This document shows positions 50,676 through 60,055 of a stretch of DNA of 64,000 bases, piece by piece. This stretch comes from Haemophilus parainfluenzae. GTDB lineage: Bacteria > Pseudomonadota > Gammaproteobacteria > Enterobacterales > Pasteurellaceae. The notes beneath the pieces are model-generated. The model ran no database searches. It had not been told where the DNA came from and worked only from the letters and a program-made list of their open reading frames with translations. The first letter of the stretch is position 1. Each line of letters starts with the position of its first letter. The stretch covers positions 1,240,001 to 1,304,000 of the forward strand of contig NZ_LR134481.1 in assembly GCF_900638025.1 (NCBI RefSeq), written 5' to 3'. The position numbers and the translations under genes were made by a program.

Positions 50676-51317
50676 CTATTTTTCGTTTAATAAATGCAGA
50701 ATTTGAGCTTTTAACATATTAATCGCAATACGGTTCTTGCCGCCACGAGGAATCACGATATCCGCATACTGTTTGGATGGCTCAATAAATTGTAAGAACA
50801 TTGGACGAACGGTTGCGCGGTATTGGTCAATTACAGATTGTAATGAACGACCACGTTCTTCCATATCCCGTTGTAAACGACGGATAAAACAAATGTCTAA
50901 TGGGGTATCTACGAAAACAGAAATATCAGCCAATTGGCGAACTCGCTCATCAGTGAGCAATAAAATCCCTTCTAAAATCACAATTTTTTTCGGGGTGAAG
51001 TGTTTGGCTTCGTCTGTTCTAGTGTGATCAACATAACTATAGACCGGAATATCGACAGCCTTTCCATTTTTTAAATCTTTTAAGTGTTGAATGAGTAACT
51101 CTCTATCCATTGAATTGGGATGGTCATAGTTGGTTTTGACTCGAACACTCATCTCCAAATGGCTTTGATCTTTATAGTAGCTGTCTTCAGCAATAATTCC
51201 GATTTCTTCGCAACCTAAATCGTTACAAAGCTCTTTATGAACAGTAGAAGCAATAGAACTTTTGCCTGAAGCCGATGCACCGGTAATGGCAATAATGATG
51301 CAAGATGAGTTTGACAT
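50676..51317 (-). CDS. udk: Uridine kinase
   Basis: A 213-residue uridine/cytidine kinase of the salvage pathway. Walker [10 protein letters not shown], then [18 protein letters not shown] and EGILLL are typical. First gene of the minus-strand operon; it diverges from the afu operon across 186 bp. Confidence 0.97.
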   Translation of the reverse strand: MSNSSCIIIAITGASASGKSSIASTVHKELCNDLGCEEIGIIAEDSYYKDQSHLEMSVRVKTNYDHPNSMDRELLIQHLKDLKNGKAVDIPVYSYVDHTRTDEAKHFTPKKIVILEGILLLTDERVRQLADISVFVDTPLDICFIRRLQRDMEERGRSLQSVIDQYRATVRPMFLQFIEPSKQYADIVIPRGGKNRIAINMLKAQILHLLNEK

Positions 51318-51414
51318 AAAAAAACCTAAAATTTAGAAAGGTAAGAACTAAAGGAAATTATAAAGAAAAATCCGTTTAAATTCATCTTTCTTTTTCTTAT
51401 ATTTTTTCAAATTT

Positions 51415-51428
51415 GTGAAGCGCTTCAC
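51415..51428 (+). promoter_or_regulatory. LacI/GalR-family-type operator upstream of the afu operon
   Basis: GTGAAGCGCTTCAC is a perfect 14-bp palindrome with central CG and the core TGAAGC-GCTTCA, as in LacI/GalR/Cra-family operators. It lies 76 bp before afuA2, between udk and the afu genes. No Fur box is seen. The regulator is not identified. Confidence 0.6.
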
Positions 51429-51503
51429 GGAAATTTTTTCCATTTTCATTTAACATTCATTCGCTTCCCTTATTTCATCTGTGTTATTTATAAGGAGTGT
51501 AAG

Positions 51504-52544
51504 ATGAAAAAGAATAAAATTTCTCTCTCTATTTCAACCGCACTTTTAGCTGCAGGCTTCATAACATCATCCGCTGTTAATGCTCAAGGGCGTTTGGTGG
51601 TATATTGTAGTGCGACCAATATTCTTTGTGAAACGACAACGAAAGCCTTTGGCGAAAAATATGATGTAAAAACTTCATTTATTCGTAATGGTTCAGGTAG
51701 TACTTTTGCAAAAGTTGAAGCAGAAAAAAATAACCCACAAGCAGACGTATGGTTTGGCGGTACGTTTGACCCTCAAGCACAAGCTGCAGAGTTGGGTTTA
51801 ATCGAACCTTATAAATCTAAACACATTGATGAAATCGTGGAACGTTTTCGTGATCCAGCGAAAACCAAAGGTCACTATGTGTCATCTATCTACATGGGTA
51901 TCTTAGGCTTTGGTGTGAATACTGAGCGTTTAGCAAAATTAGGGATTAAAGAAGTACCAAAATGCTGGAAAGATTTAACCGATCCTCGCTTAAAAGGCGA
52001 AGTCCAAATTGCTGATCCACAAAGTGCGGGTACAGCATACACCGCATTAGCGACTTTCGTTCAACTTTGGGGCGAAGATAAAGCCTTTGATTTCTTAAAA
52101 GCATTACATCCAAATGTCTCTCAATATACAAAATCAGGTATCACGCCATCTCGTAACACAGCACGTGGAGAAGCCACTATAGGGGTTGGTTTTTTACACG
52201 ATTATGCACTTGAAAAACGTCAAGGTGCACCATTGGAATTAGTCGTACCTTGTGAAGGTACGGGCTATGAATTAGGTGGCGTGAGTATCTTAAAAGGTGC
52301 TCGTAACATTGATAACGCAAAATTATTCGTGGATTGGGCATTATCTAAAGAAGGTCAAGAGTTAGCATGGAAACAAGGTGATTCTTTACAAATCTTAACC
52401 AACACCACCGCGGAACAATCGCCAACTGCGTTTGATCCAAACAAACTTAACCTCATCAATTATGACTTTGAAAAATATGGTGCAACCGAACAACGCAAAG
52501 CCTTAATTGAAAAATGGGTTCAAGACGTTAAATTAGCGAAATAA
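51504..52544 (+). CDS. afuA: Hexose-phosphate ABC binding protein AfuA
   Basis: A 346-residue binding protein with a 27-residue signal peptide. Once named for ferric uptake, A. pleuropneumoniae AfuA was later shown to bind glucose-6-phosphate and related sugar phosphates. The remembered ligand residues all exist here: Ser64, His232, Asp233 and Glu256 of the precursor (mature 37, 205, 206, 229). The Tyr pair of ferric-binding proteins is absent. AAGGAG precedes ATG. An uptake signal lies in the signal peptide (STALL). A second copy follows. Confidence 0.92.
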   Translation: MKKNKISLSISTALLAAGFITSSAVNAQGRLVVYCSATNILCETTTKAFGEKYDVKTSFIRNGSGSTFAKVEAEKNNPQADVWFGGTFDPQAQAAELGLIEPYKSKHIDEIVERFRDPAKTKGHYVSSIYMGILGFGVNTERLAKLGIKEVPKCWKDLTDPRLKGEVQIADPQSAGTAYTALATFVQLWGEDKAFDFLKALHPNVSQYTKSGITPSRNTARGEATIGVGFLHDYALEKRQGAPLELVVPCEGTGYELGGVSILKGARNIDNAKLFVDWALSKEGQELAWKQGDSLQILTNTTAEQSPTAFDPNKLNLINYDFEKYGATEQRKALIEKWVQDVKLAK

Positions 52545-52549
52545 TGTTT

Positions 52550-52589
52550 AAAGTGCGGTTGAAAACAGAGAAATTTTTGACCGCACTTT
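52550..52589 (+). terminator. Uptake-signal hairpin between the two afuA genes
   Basis: AAAGTGCGGT (52550-52559) and ACCGCACTTT (52580-52589) with a 20-nt loop whose ends can pair further (AAAA/TTTT). No long U-run follows, so partial termination is likely. Confidence 0.65.
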
Positions 52590-52666
52590 GCATTTGAACC
52601 CATAAAGTGGTTACTGCGATGAGCGCCAACTCATCTTATTTTTATAAAAAACACAGGAGTGAACCA

Positions 52667-53704
52667 ATGAAATTGTCTAACGTTGCTTTAGCACTTTCTG
52701 GTATTGTATTTGGAGGCATGTTATTGAGTTCTCACGCATCTGCTGCAGAAGGGCGTTTAGTCGTTTATTGCAGTGCGCAAAACACGATGTGTGAGCAAGA
52801 AACCATGGCTTTTGAGAAAAAATATGGTATCAAAACCAGTTTTATCCGTGGTGGCACAGGCACAATTTTAGCTAAAATTGATGCTGAGAAAGACAACCCT
52901 CAAGGGGATGTGTGGTATGGCGGTACGCTTGATCCTCATTCTCAAGCCGGTGAAATGGGCTTGCTTGAAGCGTATAAGTCGCCAAATCTTGCACAAATTC
53001 CTGAACAGTTTAGAGATCCTGCTAAAATTAAAGGCAACTATTCCTCTGCGATTTACCTCGGTGTATTAGGTTTTGGGATTAACCCAGAACGTTTAAAAAA
53101 ACTTAATTTACCAACCCCAAAATGTTGGAAAGATCTCGCCAATCCTGCTTACCGTAATGAGATCCAAGCGGCAGATCCACAAAGTTCTGGAACAGGTTAT
53201 ACTCAGTTAGCAACCTATATCCAACTTTGGGGTGAAGATGAAGCGTTCAAATATCTCAAAGAACTCAATAAAAACATTTCCCAATATACTAAATCCGGTA
53301 ACACGGCAACCCGTAATACAGCACGTGGTGAAACCGCAATCGGAATTGGTTTTTTACATGAATATTCTTTAGAGAAAGCCAAAGGTGCCCCAGTGGAATT
53401 AGTTGTACCTTGTGAAGGCACAGGCTATGAAATCGGTGGTGTGAGCGTGATTAAGGGTGCAAGAAACCTTGAAAATGCGAAATTGTTTGTGGATTGGGCA
53501 TTATCAAAAGAAGCGCAAGAGCTAACCTGGAAAAAAGGGGAAGCATATTCTATTTTAACCAATAGTACCGCTGAGCAATCGCCTTATGCGCTCGATTTTA
53601 AATCCATCAATTTAATTAATTATGATTTTGACAAATACGGCTCAAGTGATTTACGTAAACGTTTGATCACAAAATGGGTTGATGATGTTAAATTAGCAAA
53701 ATAA
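52667..53704 (+). CDS. Second AfuA paralogue in tandem
   Basis: A 345-residue binding protein, very similar to its upstream neighbour (for example KTSFIR, RFRDPAK-type, NTARGE, PCEGTGYE), with its own signal peptide (ASA/AEG). At the pocket positions Ser becomes Thr64 and Asp becomes Glu232, while His231 and Glu255 remain. It is therefore a diverged duplicate that may bind a different sugar phosphate. ATG 52667 after AGGAG is preferred to the GTG at 52607. A strong terminator follows, before afuB. Confidence 0.92.
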   Translation: MKLSNVALALSGIVFGGMLLSSHASAAEGRLVVYCSAQNTMCEQETMAFEKKYGIKTSFIRGGTGTILAKIDAEKDNPQGDVWYGGTLDPHSQAGEMGLLEAYKSPNLAQIPEQFRDPAKIKGNYSSAIYLGVLGFGINPERLKKLNLPTPKCWKDLANPAYRNEIQAADPQSSGTGYTQLATYIQLWGEDEAFKYLKELNKNISQYTKSGNTATRNTARGETAIGIGFLHEYSLEKAKGAPVELVVPCEGTGYEIGGVSVIKGARNLENAKLFVDWALSKEAQELTWKKGEAYSILTNSTAEQSPYALDFKSINLINYDFDKYGSSDLRKRLITKWVDDVKLAK

Positions 53705-53717
53705 TGATGTATACATA

Positions 53718-53756
53718 GCGAAATAATAGCTATTGTATTATTTCGCTTTTTTCTTT
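53718..53756 (+). terminator. Strong terminator between the second afuA and afuB
   Basis: GCGAAATAATA (53718-53728) pairs perfectly with TATTATTTCGC (53736-53746), followed by TTTTTTCTTTT. It lies inside the operon, only 24 bp before the afuB start. Confidence 0.9.
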
Positions 53757-53769
53757 TATGCGAGGTTGT

Positions 53770-55827
53770 ATGAACGCAAATAAACGTCCTATTATCCAAT
53801 CAGCCAATTTTTGGATAATTCTTGCAGTGATTGCATTTCTTCTTCTTCCTTCTCATGCATTAGATTACGGCTTGTTTGAGAGTACTAGTGATGAATATTA
53901 TGATGCAATGGGTTGGTCTTCGTTAAATATTACGGTCTTATGGTTTTTACCGATTCTTTTATACGGTTTAGTACCTTATCTTAAATTACCGAGGGCTACG
54001 CAAGCGAAAGTGGAACTTTATCTTATTGCCGCTGCGACGTTGTTTATCTTCGTCAGTGCGACCATTTATAAAGTCAGCCTAGGATACTCTGTGATTGTAT
54101 TAATTGCGAGTTTAACCGCATTGGCGACGTTTTCTTTTGCAAAATTGCAGGTAATGCAAGGGGATAAATTTATTATTGCCTCTTTGCTTTGTATTGTCTT
54201 ATTAATTTTCTTCTTTATCGTTTACCCGACATTGGCTATTTTTGTTTCAATGTTCTATGACGGTGATACTTTTGCACCGCAACAAGTGATGCGAATTTTG
54301 ACTCAAAGCTATATTGTTCGAGTTATTAGCAACTCGTTATTCTTATCTGGCTTTGTGGGTATCGTATCAACAATTTTCGGTTTAGCTTTTGCACTTTATA
54401 CCACCCGCATTGCACGTAGAACGGCATTTGTTGGTAAAATTTTCTCTATTTTGCCAATTGTTACACCACCATTTGTTGTGGGTTTAGGGGTAACATTAAT
54501 GCTTGGCCGTTCTGGTTATGTGACAGAGTTCTTATCCACAACATTTGGATTTGAGAACCATAACTGGTTATACGGGTTCAACGGGATTGCCATTGCACAG
54601 ATTCTTGCTTTTGCGCCGATTTCATTCATGATTTTAGACGGGGCATTAAAATCGGTTCATCCATCAATTGAAGAAGCGTCTTACACCTTACGTGCAAATC
54701 GTTACCAAACATTCTTCAATATCATTTTCCCATTATTGCGTCCGGCATTGGCAAACTCATTCTTAATCGTGTTTATCCAATCCTTAGCGGACTTTAGTAA
54801 CCCGTTAGTATTGGGCGGTAGCTTTGACGTAATTGCAACGCAAATCTACTTCTATATCGCAGGCTCACAATTAGATTATGCTTCAGCAAGTACCTTAGGT
54901 TCGATGCTTTTAATCTTCTCATTAGCCGTATTTATCATCCAATATATTTGGATTGGTAACCGCTCTTATGTGACCGTTTCAGGCAAATCCTATCGTGGTG
55001 ACGTGCAAGATTTACCAACCGGCTTGAAATATACCATTATCGGTATGCTTGGTTTCTGGGTACTCTTTAACTTAGCGTTATACGGCAGTATTTTCTACGG
55101 TAGTTTCACCGTGAACTGGGGTGTGGATTACACCTTAACCTTCAAAAACTATGCGATGTTATTCGGACAAAGTTTAAGCGATGGGGCATGGCCATCATTG
55201 ATTAATACCTTAATCTATGCAGGAATTGCCGCACCATTGACAGCACTTTTCGGTTTATTAATTGCGTATATTGTGGTGCGTAAAGATTTCCAAGGTAAAA
55301 AATCTCTTGAGTTCTTAACCATGCTTTGTTTTGCGGTACCAGGAACCGTTGCAGGAGTGTCTTATATTTTAGCCTTCAACAATGCACCGCTTTACATTAC
55401 GGGTACTAGCATTATCGTGATCATCTCAATGGTGATGCGTGATTTACCAATCGGTATGCGAGCAGCCATTGCTGGTCTTGGTCAATTAGATAAATCACTC
55501 GATGAAGCGTCTCTTTCTTTAAAAGGTAGCTCATGGAAAACCTTGTGGTTTATCGTTTTACCCTTGTTAAAACCAGCGTTACTTTCTGCATTGGTCACCA
55601 GTTTCGTTCGTGCGATGACTACCGTGAGTGCGATTATCTTCTTAGTCACTGCTGATACACGTGTGGCAACAGCGTATATTTTAAACCGTGTAGAAGATGG
55701 TGAATATGGTGTTGCTATCGCATACGGTTCAATTTTAATCATCGTGATGATGGCCATTATTTTATTCTTTGACTGGATTGTGGGTGATACCCGAATTTCC
55801 CGTTCTAAAGCGAAAAAAATGAATTAA
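53770..55827 (+). CDS. afuB: AfuB, fused ABC permease for sugar phosphates
   Basis: A 685-residue permease joining two FbpB-like halves, with extra N-terminal helices that make it longer than HitB (506 aa). The EAA loops are EEASYTLRANRYQ in the first half and DEASLSLKGSSWK in the second. ATG 53770 follows GAGGT; an ATG 12 bp earlier is also possible. It works with AfuA proteins and AfuC. Confidence 0.92.
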   Translation: MNANKRPIIQSANFWIILAVIAFLLLPSHALDYGLFESTSDEYYDAMGWSSLNITVLWFLPILLYGLVPYLKLPRATQAKVELYLIAAATLFIFVSATIYKVSLGYSVIVLIASLTALATFSFAKLQVMQGDKFIIASLLCIVLLIFFFIVYPTLAIFVSMFYDGDTFAPQQVMRILTQSYIVRVISNSLFLSGFVGIVSTIFGLAFALYTTRIARRTAFVGKIFSILPIVTPPFVVGLGVTLMLGRSGYVTEFLSTTFGFENHNWLYGFNGIAIAQILAFAPISFMILDGALKSVHPSIEEASYTLRANRYQTFFNIIFPLLRPALANSFLIVFIQSLADFSNPLVLGGSFDVIATQIYFYIAGSQLDYASASTLGSMLLIFSLAVFIIQYIWIGNRSYVTVSGKSYRGDVQDLPTGLKYTIIGMLGFWVLFNLALYGSIFYGSFTVNWGVDYTLTFKNYAMLFGQSLSDGAWPSLINTLIYAGIAAPLTALFGLLIAYIVVRKDFQGKKSLEFLTMLCFAVPGTVAGVSYILAFNNAPLYITGTSIIVIISMVMRDLPIGMRAAIAGLGQLDKSLDEASLSLKGSSWKTLWFIVLPLLKPALLSALVTSFVRAMTTVSAIIFLVTADTRVATAYILNRVEDGEYGVAIAYGSILIIVMMAIILFFDWIVGDTRISRSKAKKMN

Positions 55828-55851
55828 CTCGTTAAGTTGTAGGTAAATAGT

Positions 55852-56898
55852 ATGAGTAATAATGATTTCTTAGTATTAAAAAATATCACTAAATCTTTTG
55901 GTAAATCCACAGTCATTGATAATTTAGATTTAACCATTAAACGTGGCACTATGGTGACCTTATTAGGGCCATCCGGTTGTGGTAAAACCACGGTGTTACG
56001 TTTGGTGGCAGGCTTAGAAAATCCAACTTCGGGTCAAATTTTTATCGATGGTGAAGATGTAACCAAATCATCGATTCAAAATCGTGATATTTGTATTGTA
56101 TTCCAATCTTATGCGTTGTTCCCGCATATGAGTATCGGTGATAACGTAGGCTATGGTTTACGTATGCAAGGTGTGGGAAAAGAAGAGCGCACTAAACGTG
56201 TAAAAGAAGCCTTAGAGTTGGTTGACTTAGCAGGCTTTGAAGATCGTTTTGTGGATCAAATTTCGGGTGGTCAACAACAACGTGTGGCATTAGCTCGTGC
56301 GTTAGTATTAAAACCAAAAGTATTACTTTTTGATGAGCCATTAAGTAACTTGGATGCTAACTTACGTCGTTCTATGCGTGAAAAAATCCGGGAATTACAA
56401 CAAAATTTAGGTATTACCTCACTTTATGTGACTCACGACCAAACCGAAGCATTTGCGGTATCCGATGAAGTTATCGTCATGAATAAAGGTAAAATCATGC
56501 AAAAAGCCTCAGCAAAAGAGCTTTATTTGCGTCCAAACTCTTTATTCCTTGCAAACTTCATGGGCGAATCGAGCATCTTTGAAGGTAAATTGGAAAATGA
56601 CACCATTGATGTGAATGGCTACAAATTGCCATTAAGTAATGCGGCACAATTTAATTTATCGGATGGCGAATGCTTAGTGGGCGTACGTCCTGAAGCAATT
56701 TACTTAAAAGCTGAAGTAGCACAACAATGTGAAATCAAGAGTGCAGTCTATATGGGTAACCACTGGGAAGTGGTGGCAATTTGGGCTGGCAAAGAATTGC
56801 TCATTAACACTAAACCTGAAGACTTCAATGCTGATCTCAAACAAGCTTATCTGAATTTCTCTGAACAAGGCATTTTCTTGCTGAAGAAAGAGAAATAA
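55852..56898 (+). CDS. afuC: AfuC, ABC ATPase for sugar phosphates
   Basis: A 348-residue ATPase: Walker [10 protein letters not shown], signature [14 protein letters not shown], Walker [12 protein letters not shown], then a C-terminal regulatory domain ([10 protein letters not shown]). Close in type to HitC, hence the old 'ferric' name of the system. It follows afuB by 24 bp and ends at a terminator. Confidence 0.93.
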   Translation: MSNNDFLVLKNITKSFGKSTVIDNLDLTIKRGTMVTLLGPSGCGKTTVLRLVAGLENPTSGQIFIDGEDVTKSSIQNRDICIVFQSYALFPHMSIGDNVGYGLRMQGVGKEERTKRVKEALELVDLAGFEDRFVDQISGGQQQRVALARALVLKPKVLLFDEPLSNLDANLRRSMREKIRELQQNLGITSLYVTHDQTEAFAVSDEVIVMNKGKIMQKASAKELYLRPNSLFLANFMGESSIFEGKLENDTIDVNGYKLPLSNAAQFNLSDGECLVGVRPEAIYLKAEVAQQCEIKSAVYMGNHWEVVAIWAGKELLINTKPEDFNADLKQAYLNFSEQGIFLLKKEK

Positions 56899-56907
56899 TC
56901 TCAATCT

Positions 56908-56940
56908 AAAGGCGTGTGGAAACATACGCCTTTTCTTTTC
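56908..56940 (+). terminator. Terminator after afuC
   Basis: AAAGGCGT (56908-56915) pairs with ACGCCTTT (56926-56933), followed by TCTTTTC. Confidence 0.8.
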
Positions 56941-57037
56941 AAACCCTTTCAACATTGATCGCACTTTTTCCAGATTTTCTTTTTTGATTTCAATCTGTAT
57001 AATGCGCCTTATTTATGAATAAAGGTATTAAGTATAG

Positions 57038-59002
57038 ATGAAATTAGCGATAGAACCTGATGCGTTGTTGTTATTTTTACAACAGAAAATTGAGCAAAAA
57101 GACGCTTTTGGTCTTGTTGAAGGTATATGTCAATTGTTGCGTAAAAGTAAGCCAACACAAATTCTTTCAGTTTTACAATTGTTGAAACATACTTTACTAC
57201 AAGATAAAGCGTTAGGGGAGGCCGTTGCAAAATTACTATGCGGTTGGTTATGTAGTTTACGCCTTTATCCTTTGTTTATTAGTAGTGGTATTCTTTCTCG
57301 TGAAGGTTTTGGGCGAGAAATGAAAACACGTATTTATGAACGTTTTAATCCATCTTTCAAAGATATTAATGACTTACGTGATATTTTTTATCTCTTATTT
57401 AGTGACAAAAATGACATTCAGTGGATTAACGCTATCCCATTGAAGGCCTGGCGTACAATCTTTATTGTTTTAGCTCATTATGCTACAGAAAAAGATCGTG
57501 ATCGTTTAAAAACACATATTGAAAGTGAAGGGTTATTTGCTATTGAAATGCTTTCAATTTGGGTTGCGGCTGAAGATATGGAACCAGAACTAATGCGGAT
57601 GGAGCCTTCTTTATTAAATGCTGATTCACCTTTTGTCGCTTTGCATCGAGAAGTTGTTGATTGGTTACAAGCACGTCGTCAATTTATATATTTTGATGAT
57701 AGCCATTTGCAGGTAATGTTTAATCAGTGTAAAAGATTAGTAGAGCGTTTAAAAAAGCGAGGAGCAATTATGGGATCCTCGCTAAATGTCGCTTATTTAT
57801 TAGAACGTCTTTCTCAAACGTTAGAGCGATTGGAAACTTTAATGGCACTTTTTGCTTCAGAGCGCTATTTATCAAATAGAATATTGCTCCTTATTAATCA
57901 TTTCGCACGCGCTGCCGCTGAGAAACATAGTATTTCTCGACTTTGGCAACAAAGTTCAAAATTAATTGCTCGCAGTATTACACAAAATGCAGGTGATCAC
58001 GGTGAACATTATATTACCCGAGATAAAAAGGAATATTGGTCGATGTTTTATTCCGCAGCGGGGGGCGGTGTATTAATCGCATTAATGGCATTATTTAAAA
58101 CCTATTTAGGCAGCATCATTGATGACAAAGTATGGAAAGGGATTGCTGAAGGCTTAAATTACGGCTTAGGATTTACACTCATTTTTATGTTACATTTGAC
58201 AGTGGCGACCAAACAGCCAGCAATGACAGCGGCTCGTTTTGCGGAGGCGGTAGAGAAAAACCCGCAAGGTAAAACCTTAAATATGACCTTAGCACAGTTA
58301 TTGGTGGATGTATTTCGTTCACAGAGTATTGCCGTATTAGGCAATGTGGTTATTGCGATGGGACTTGCAGCATTGATTGCTTTTGTTTACCAATACCAGA
58401 TGGGAGAGCCGCTAATGAATACTGAACAAATCGCTTATCAGTTGCATAGTATCGATCCTTTGGCAGGAACCTTATGGTTTGCGGCCATCGCTGGCGTTTG
58501 GCTATTTTGTTCAGGACTTATTTCTGGCTATTTTGATAATCGTAGTAATTATTTGAATATTCGTATGCGTTTAATACAACATCCGTTGCTGAAAAAAGTA
58601 ATGACTGAAAAATGCCGAATTAAATTCGCTAATTATATGCATGAAAATTATGGGTCGATTATCGGTAATCTTTGTTTTGGGATGTTGCTCGGCATTACTG
58701 GCGTAGTAGGATACTTAACGCATCTTCCATTAGATATACGTCATGTGGCATTTTCATCAGCAAATGTAGGTTATATTGCAGTGAGCGGGCAATTTACTTA
58801 TTCATTGCTTTTACAATGTATTGCTTTTGTTCTGTTGATTGGCTTGATGAATTTAATTGTTAGTTTTTCACTCACGCTTTGGGTTGCCTTGCGCTCTTTA
58901 AATGCTGAAATTGATAGTTGGTGGGGAATTTGGCGAGAAGTTTGTCAAATTATGAAAAAACGACCATTGAGCTTATTTCTCCCTATTCAATTAGATAAAT
59001 AA
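57038..59002 (+). CDS. Gcr-type 'site-specific recombinase' family membrane protein
   Basis: A 654-residue protein that resembles the family named site-specific recombinase Gcr in Neisseria and Haemophilus annotations. The sequence does not look like a recombinase: residues 1-335 are helical and soluble, and at least six hydrophobic segments follow (near 340, 375, 430, 480, 545 and 590-618), for example GGGVLIALMALF and GNLCFGMLLGITGVVGYL. No Tyr- or Ser-recombinase signature is visible. The role is unknown; I suspect a membrane protein. It has an own TATAAT (56998-57003) and ends at an uptake-signal terminator. Confidence 0.8.
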   Translation: MKLAIEPDALLLFLQQKIEQKDAFGLVEGICQLLRKSKPTQILSVLQLLKHTLLQDKALGEAVAKLLCGWLCSLRLYPLFISSGILSREGFGREMKTRIYERFNPSFKDINDLRDIFYLLFSDKNDIQWINAIPLKAWRTIFIVLAHYATEKDRDRLKTHIESEGLFAIEMLSIWVAAEDMEPELMRMEPSLLNADSPFVALHREVVDWLQARRQFIYFDDSHLQVMFNQCKRLVERLKKRGAIMGSSLNVAYLLERLSQTLERLETLMALFASERYLSNRILLLINHFARAAAEKHSISRLWQQSSKLIARSITQNAGDHGEHYITRDKKEYWSMFYSAAGGGVLIALMALFKTYLGSIIDDKVWKGIAEGLNYGLGFTLIFMLHLTVATKQPAMTAARFAEAVEKNPQGKTLNMTLAQLLVDVFRSQSIAVLGNVVIAMGLAALIAFVYQYQMGEPLMNTEQIAYQLHSIDPLAGTLWFAAIAGVWLFCSGLISGYFDNRSNYLNIRMRLIQHPLLKKVMTEKCRIKFANYMHENYGSIIGNLCFGMLLGITGVVGYLTHLPLDIRHVAFSSANVGYIAVSGQFTYSLLLQCIAFVLLIGLMNLIVSFSLTLWVALRSLNAEIDSWWGIWREVCQIMKKRPLSLFLPIQLDK

Positions 59003-59009
59003 TCGCGTT

Positions 59010-59047
59010 AAGTGCGGTCACAAATATTAATGTTTTTGACCGCACTT
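59010..59047 (+). terminator. Uptake-signal hairpin after the Gcr-type gene
   Basis: AAGTGCGGT (59010-59018) and ACCGCACTT (59039-59047) with a 20-nt loop (GTCA/TGAC extend the stem), followed by TCTTTTC. Confidence 0.78.
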
Positions 59048-59116
59048 TCTTTTCGGCAAATTTAATTTGCGTTATTATGTTACTCATCTAATCTTATAAC
59101 TTGATGAATTATTCTA

Positions 59117-60046
59117 ATGAAACCCACATTTCTTGAACTTCGTCACCTTAGAACGTTGCTTGCGTTGAAGGAAACGGGCAGCGTTTCGATGGCGGCAAAA
59201 CGTGTTTATTTAACACAATCCGCACTCTCTCATCAAATTAAGTTAATGGAAGAACAATTCGGTTTGCCTCTCTTTGAGCGTAAAAGTAATCCATTACGTT
59301 TTACCGCCGCTGGTGAACGTTTGATTCGTCTTGCAAATGAAATTTTGCCAAAAGTGATTGATGCCGAACGAGAACTTGCTCGCGTAAAACATGGTGATGC
59401 AGGCCAATTACGAATTGCGGTAGAGTGTCATACCTGTTTCGATTGGTTAATGCCCGCGATGGATGAGTTTCGCCAGCATTGGAGTTTGGTGGAGTTAGAT
59501 ATTGTGTCAGGTTTCCATACTGATCCAGTAGGCTTATTGCTATCTCACCGTGCTGATTGGGCGATAGTATCAGAAGTTGAGGAAAATGATGATGTTTTAT
59601 TTAAACCATTGTTTTCTTATGAAATGGTGGGTATTTGCGCTAAGGATCATTCATTAGCCAATAAAGACGTTTGGCAGGCGGAAGATTTTGCTGAGGAAAC
59701 TTGGGTAACCTATCCCGTTCCTGATGATATGTTGGATTTATATCGTCAAGTGTTGAAACCGAAAGATATTAATCCGCCGCGTCGTACGACAGAGCTAACA
59801 ATCGCCTTGATCCAGTTAGTGGCGAGTCGTCGTGGCATTGCTACCGTGCCTTATTGGGCGGCATTACCTTATTTAGAAAAAGGTTATGTGGTGGCGCGCA
59901 AAATTACAGAAGAAGGATTGTACAGTAACCTTTATGCGGCAATTCGTAAAGAAGATGCTAATTTAGCTTATATCGAAGATTTCCATCAAACAGTAAAAGC
60001 ACAAAGTTTTTCGACCTTACCTGGTTTGTCTGTTTTAGCGTTGTAG
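59117..60046 (+). CDS. metR: LysR-type regulator MetR
   Basis: A 309-residue LysR-family activator of methionine genes that senses homocysteine. The HTH (LKETGSVSMAAKRVYLTQSA) and the MetR-type effector domain (AVECHTCFDWLMPAMDEF, ATVPYWAALPYLEKGYVV) align with E. coli MetR. The azlC gene starts 9 bp after its stop, so the regulator and a branched-chain/methionine-type exporter form one unit. Confidence 0.92.
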   Translation: MKPTFLELRHLRTLLALKETGSVSMAAKRVYLTQSALSHQIKLMEEQFGLPLFERKSNPLRFTAAGERLIRLANEILPKVIDAERELARVKHGDAGQLRIAVECHTCFDWLMPAMDEFRQHWSLVELDIVSGFHTDPVGLLLSHRADWAIVSEVEENDDVLFKPLFSYEMVGICAKDHSLANKDVWQAEDFAEETWVTYPVPDDMLDLYRQVLKPKDINPPRRTTELTIALIQLVASRRGIATVPYWAALPYLEKGYVVARKITEEGLYSNLYAAIRKEDANLAYIEDFHQTVKAQSFSTLPGLSVLAL

Positions 60047-60055
60047 TAGGTCAAT

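Noticed and set aside
53758..56898. afuB-afuC as a ferric iron transporter
   Set aside because: Despite similarity to HitBC, AfuA keeps sugar-phosphate ligands, lacks the Tyr pair of ferric-binding proteins, and no Fur box is seen upstream.
57038..59002. A mobile element or integrase based on the Gcr 'recombinase' name
   Set aside because: No recombinase motif, no att-like repeats and no cargo genes; neighbours are core genes.
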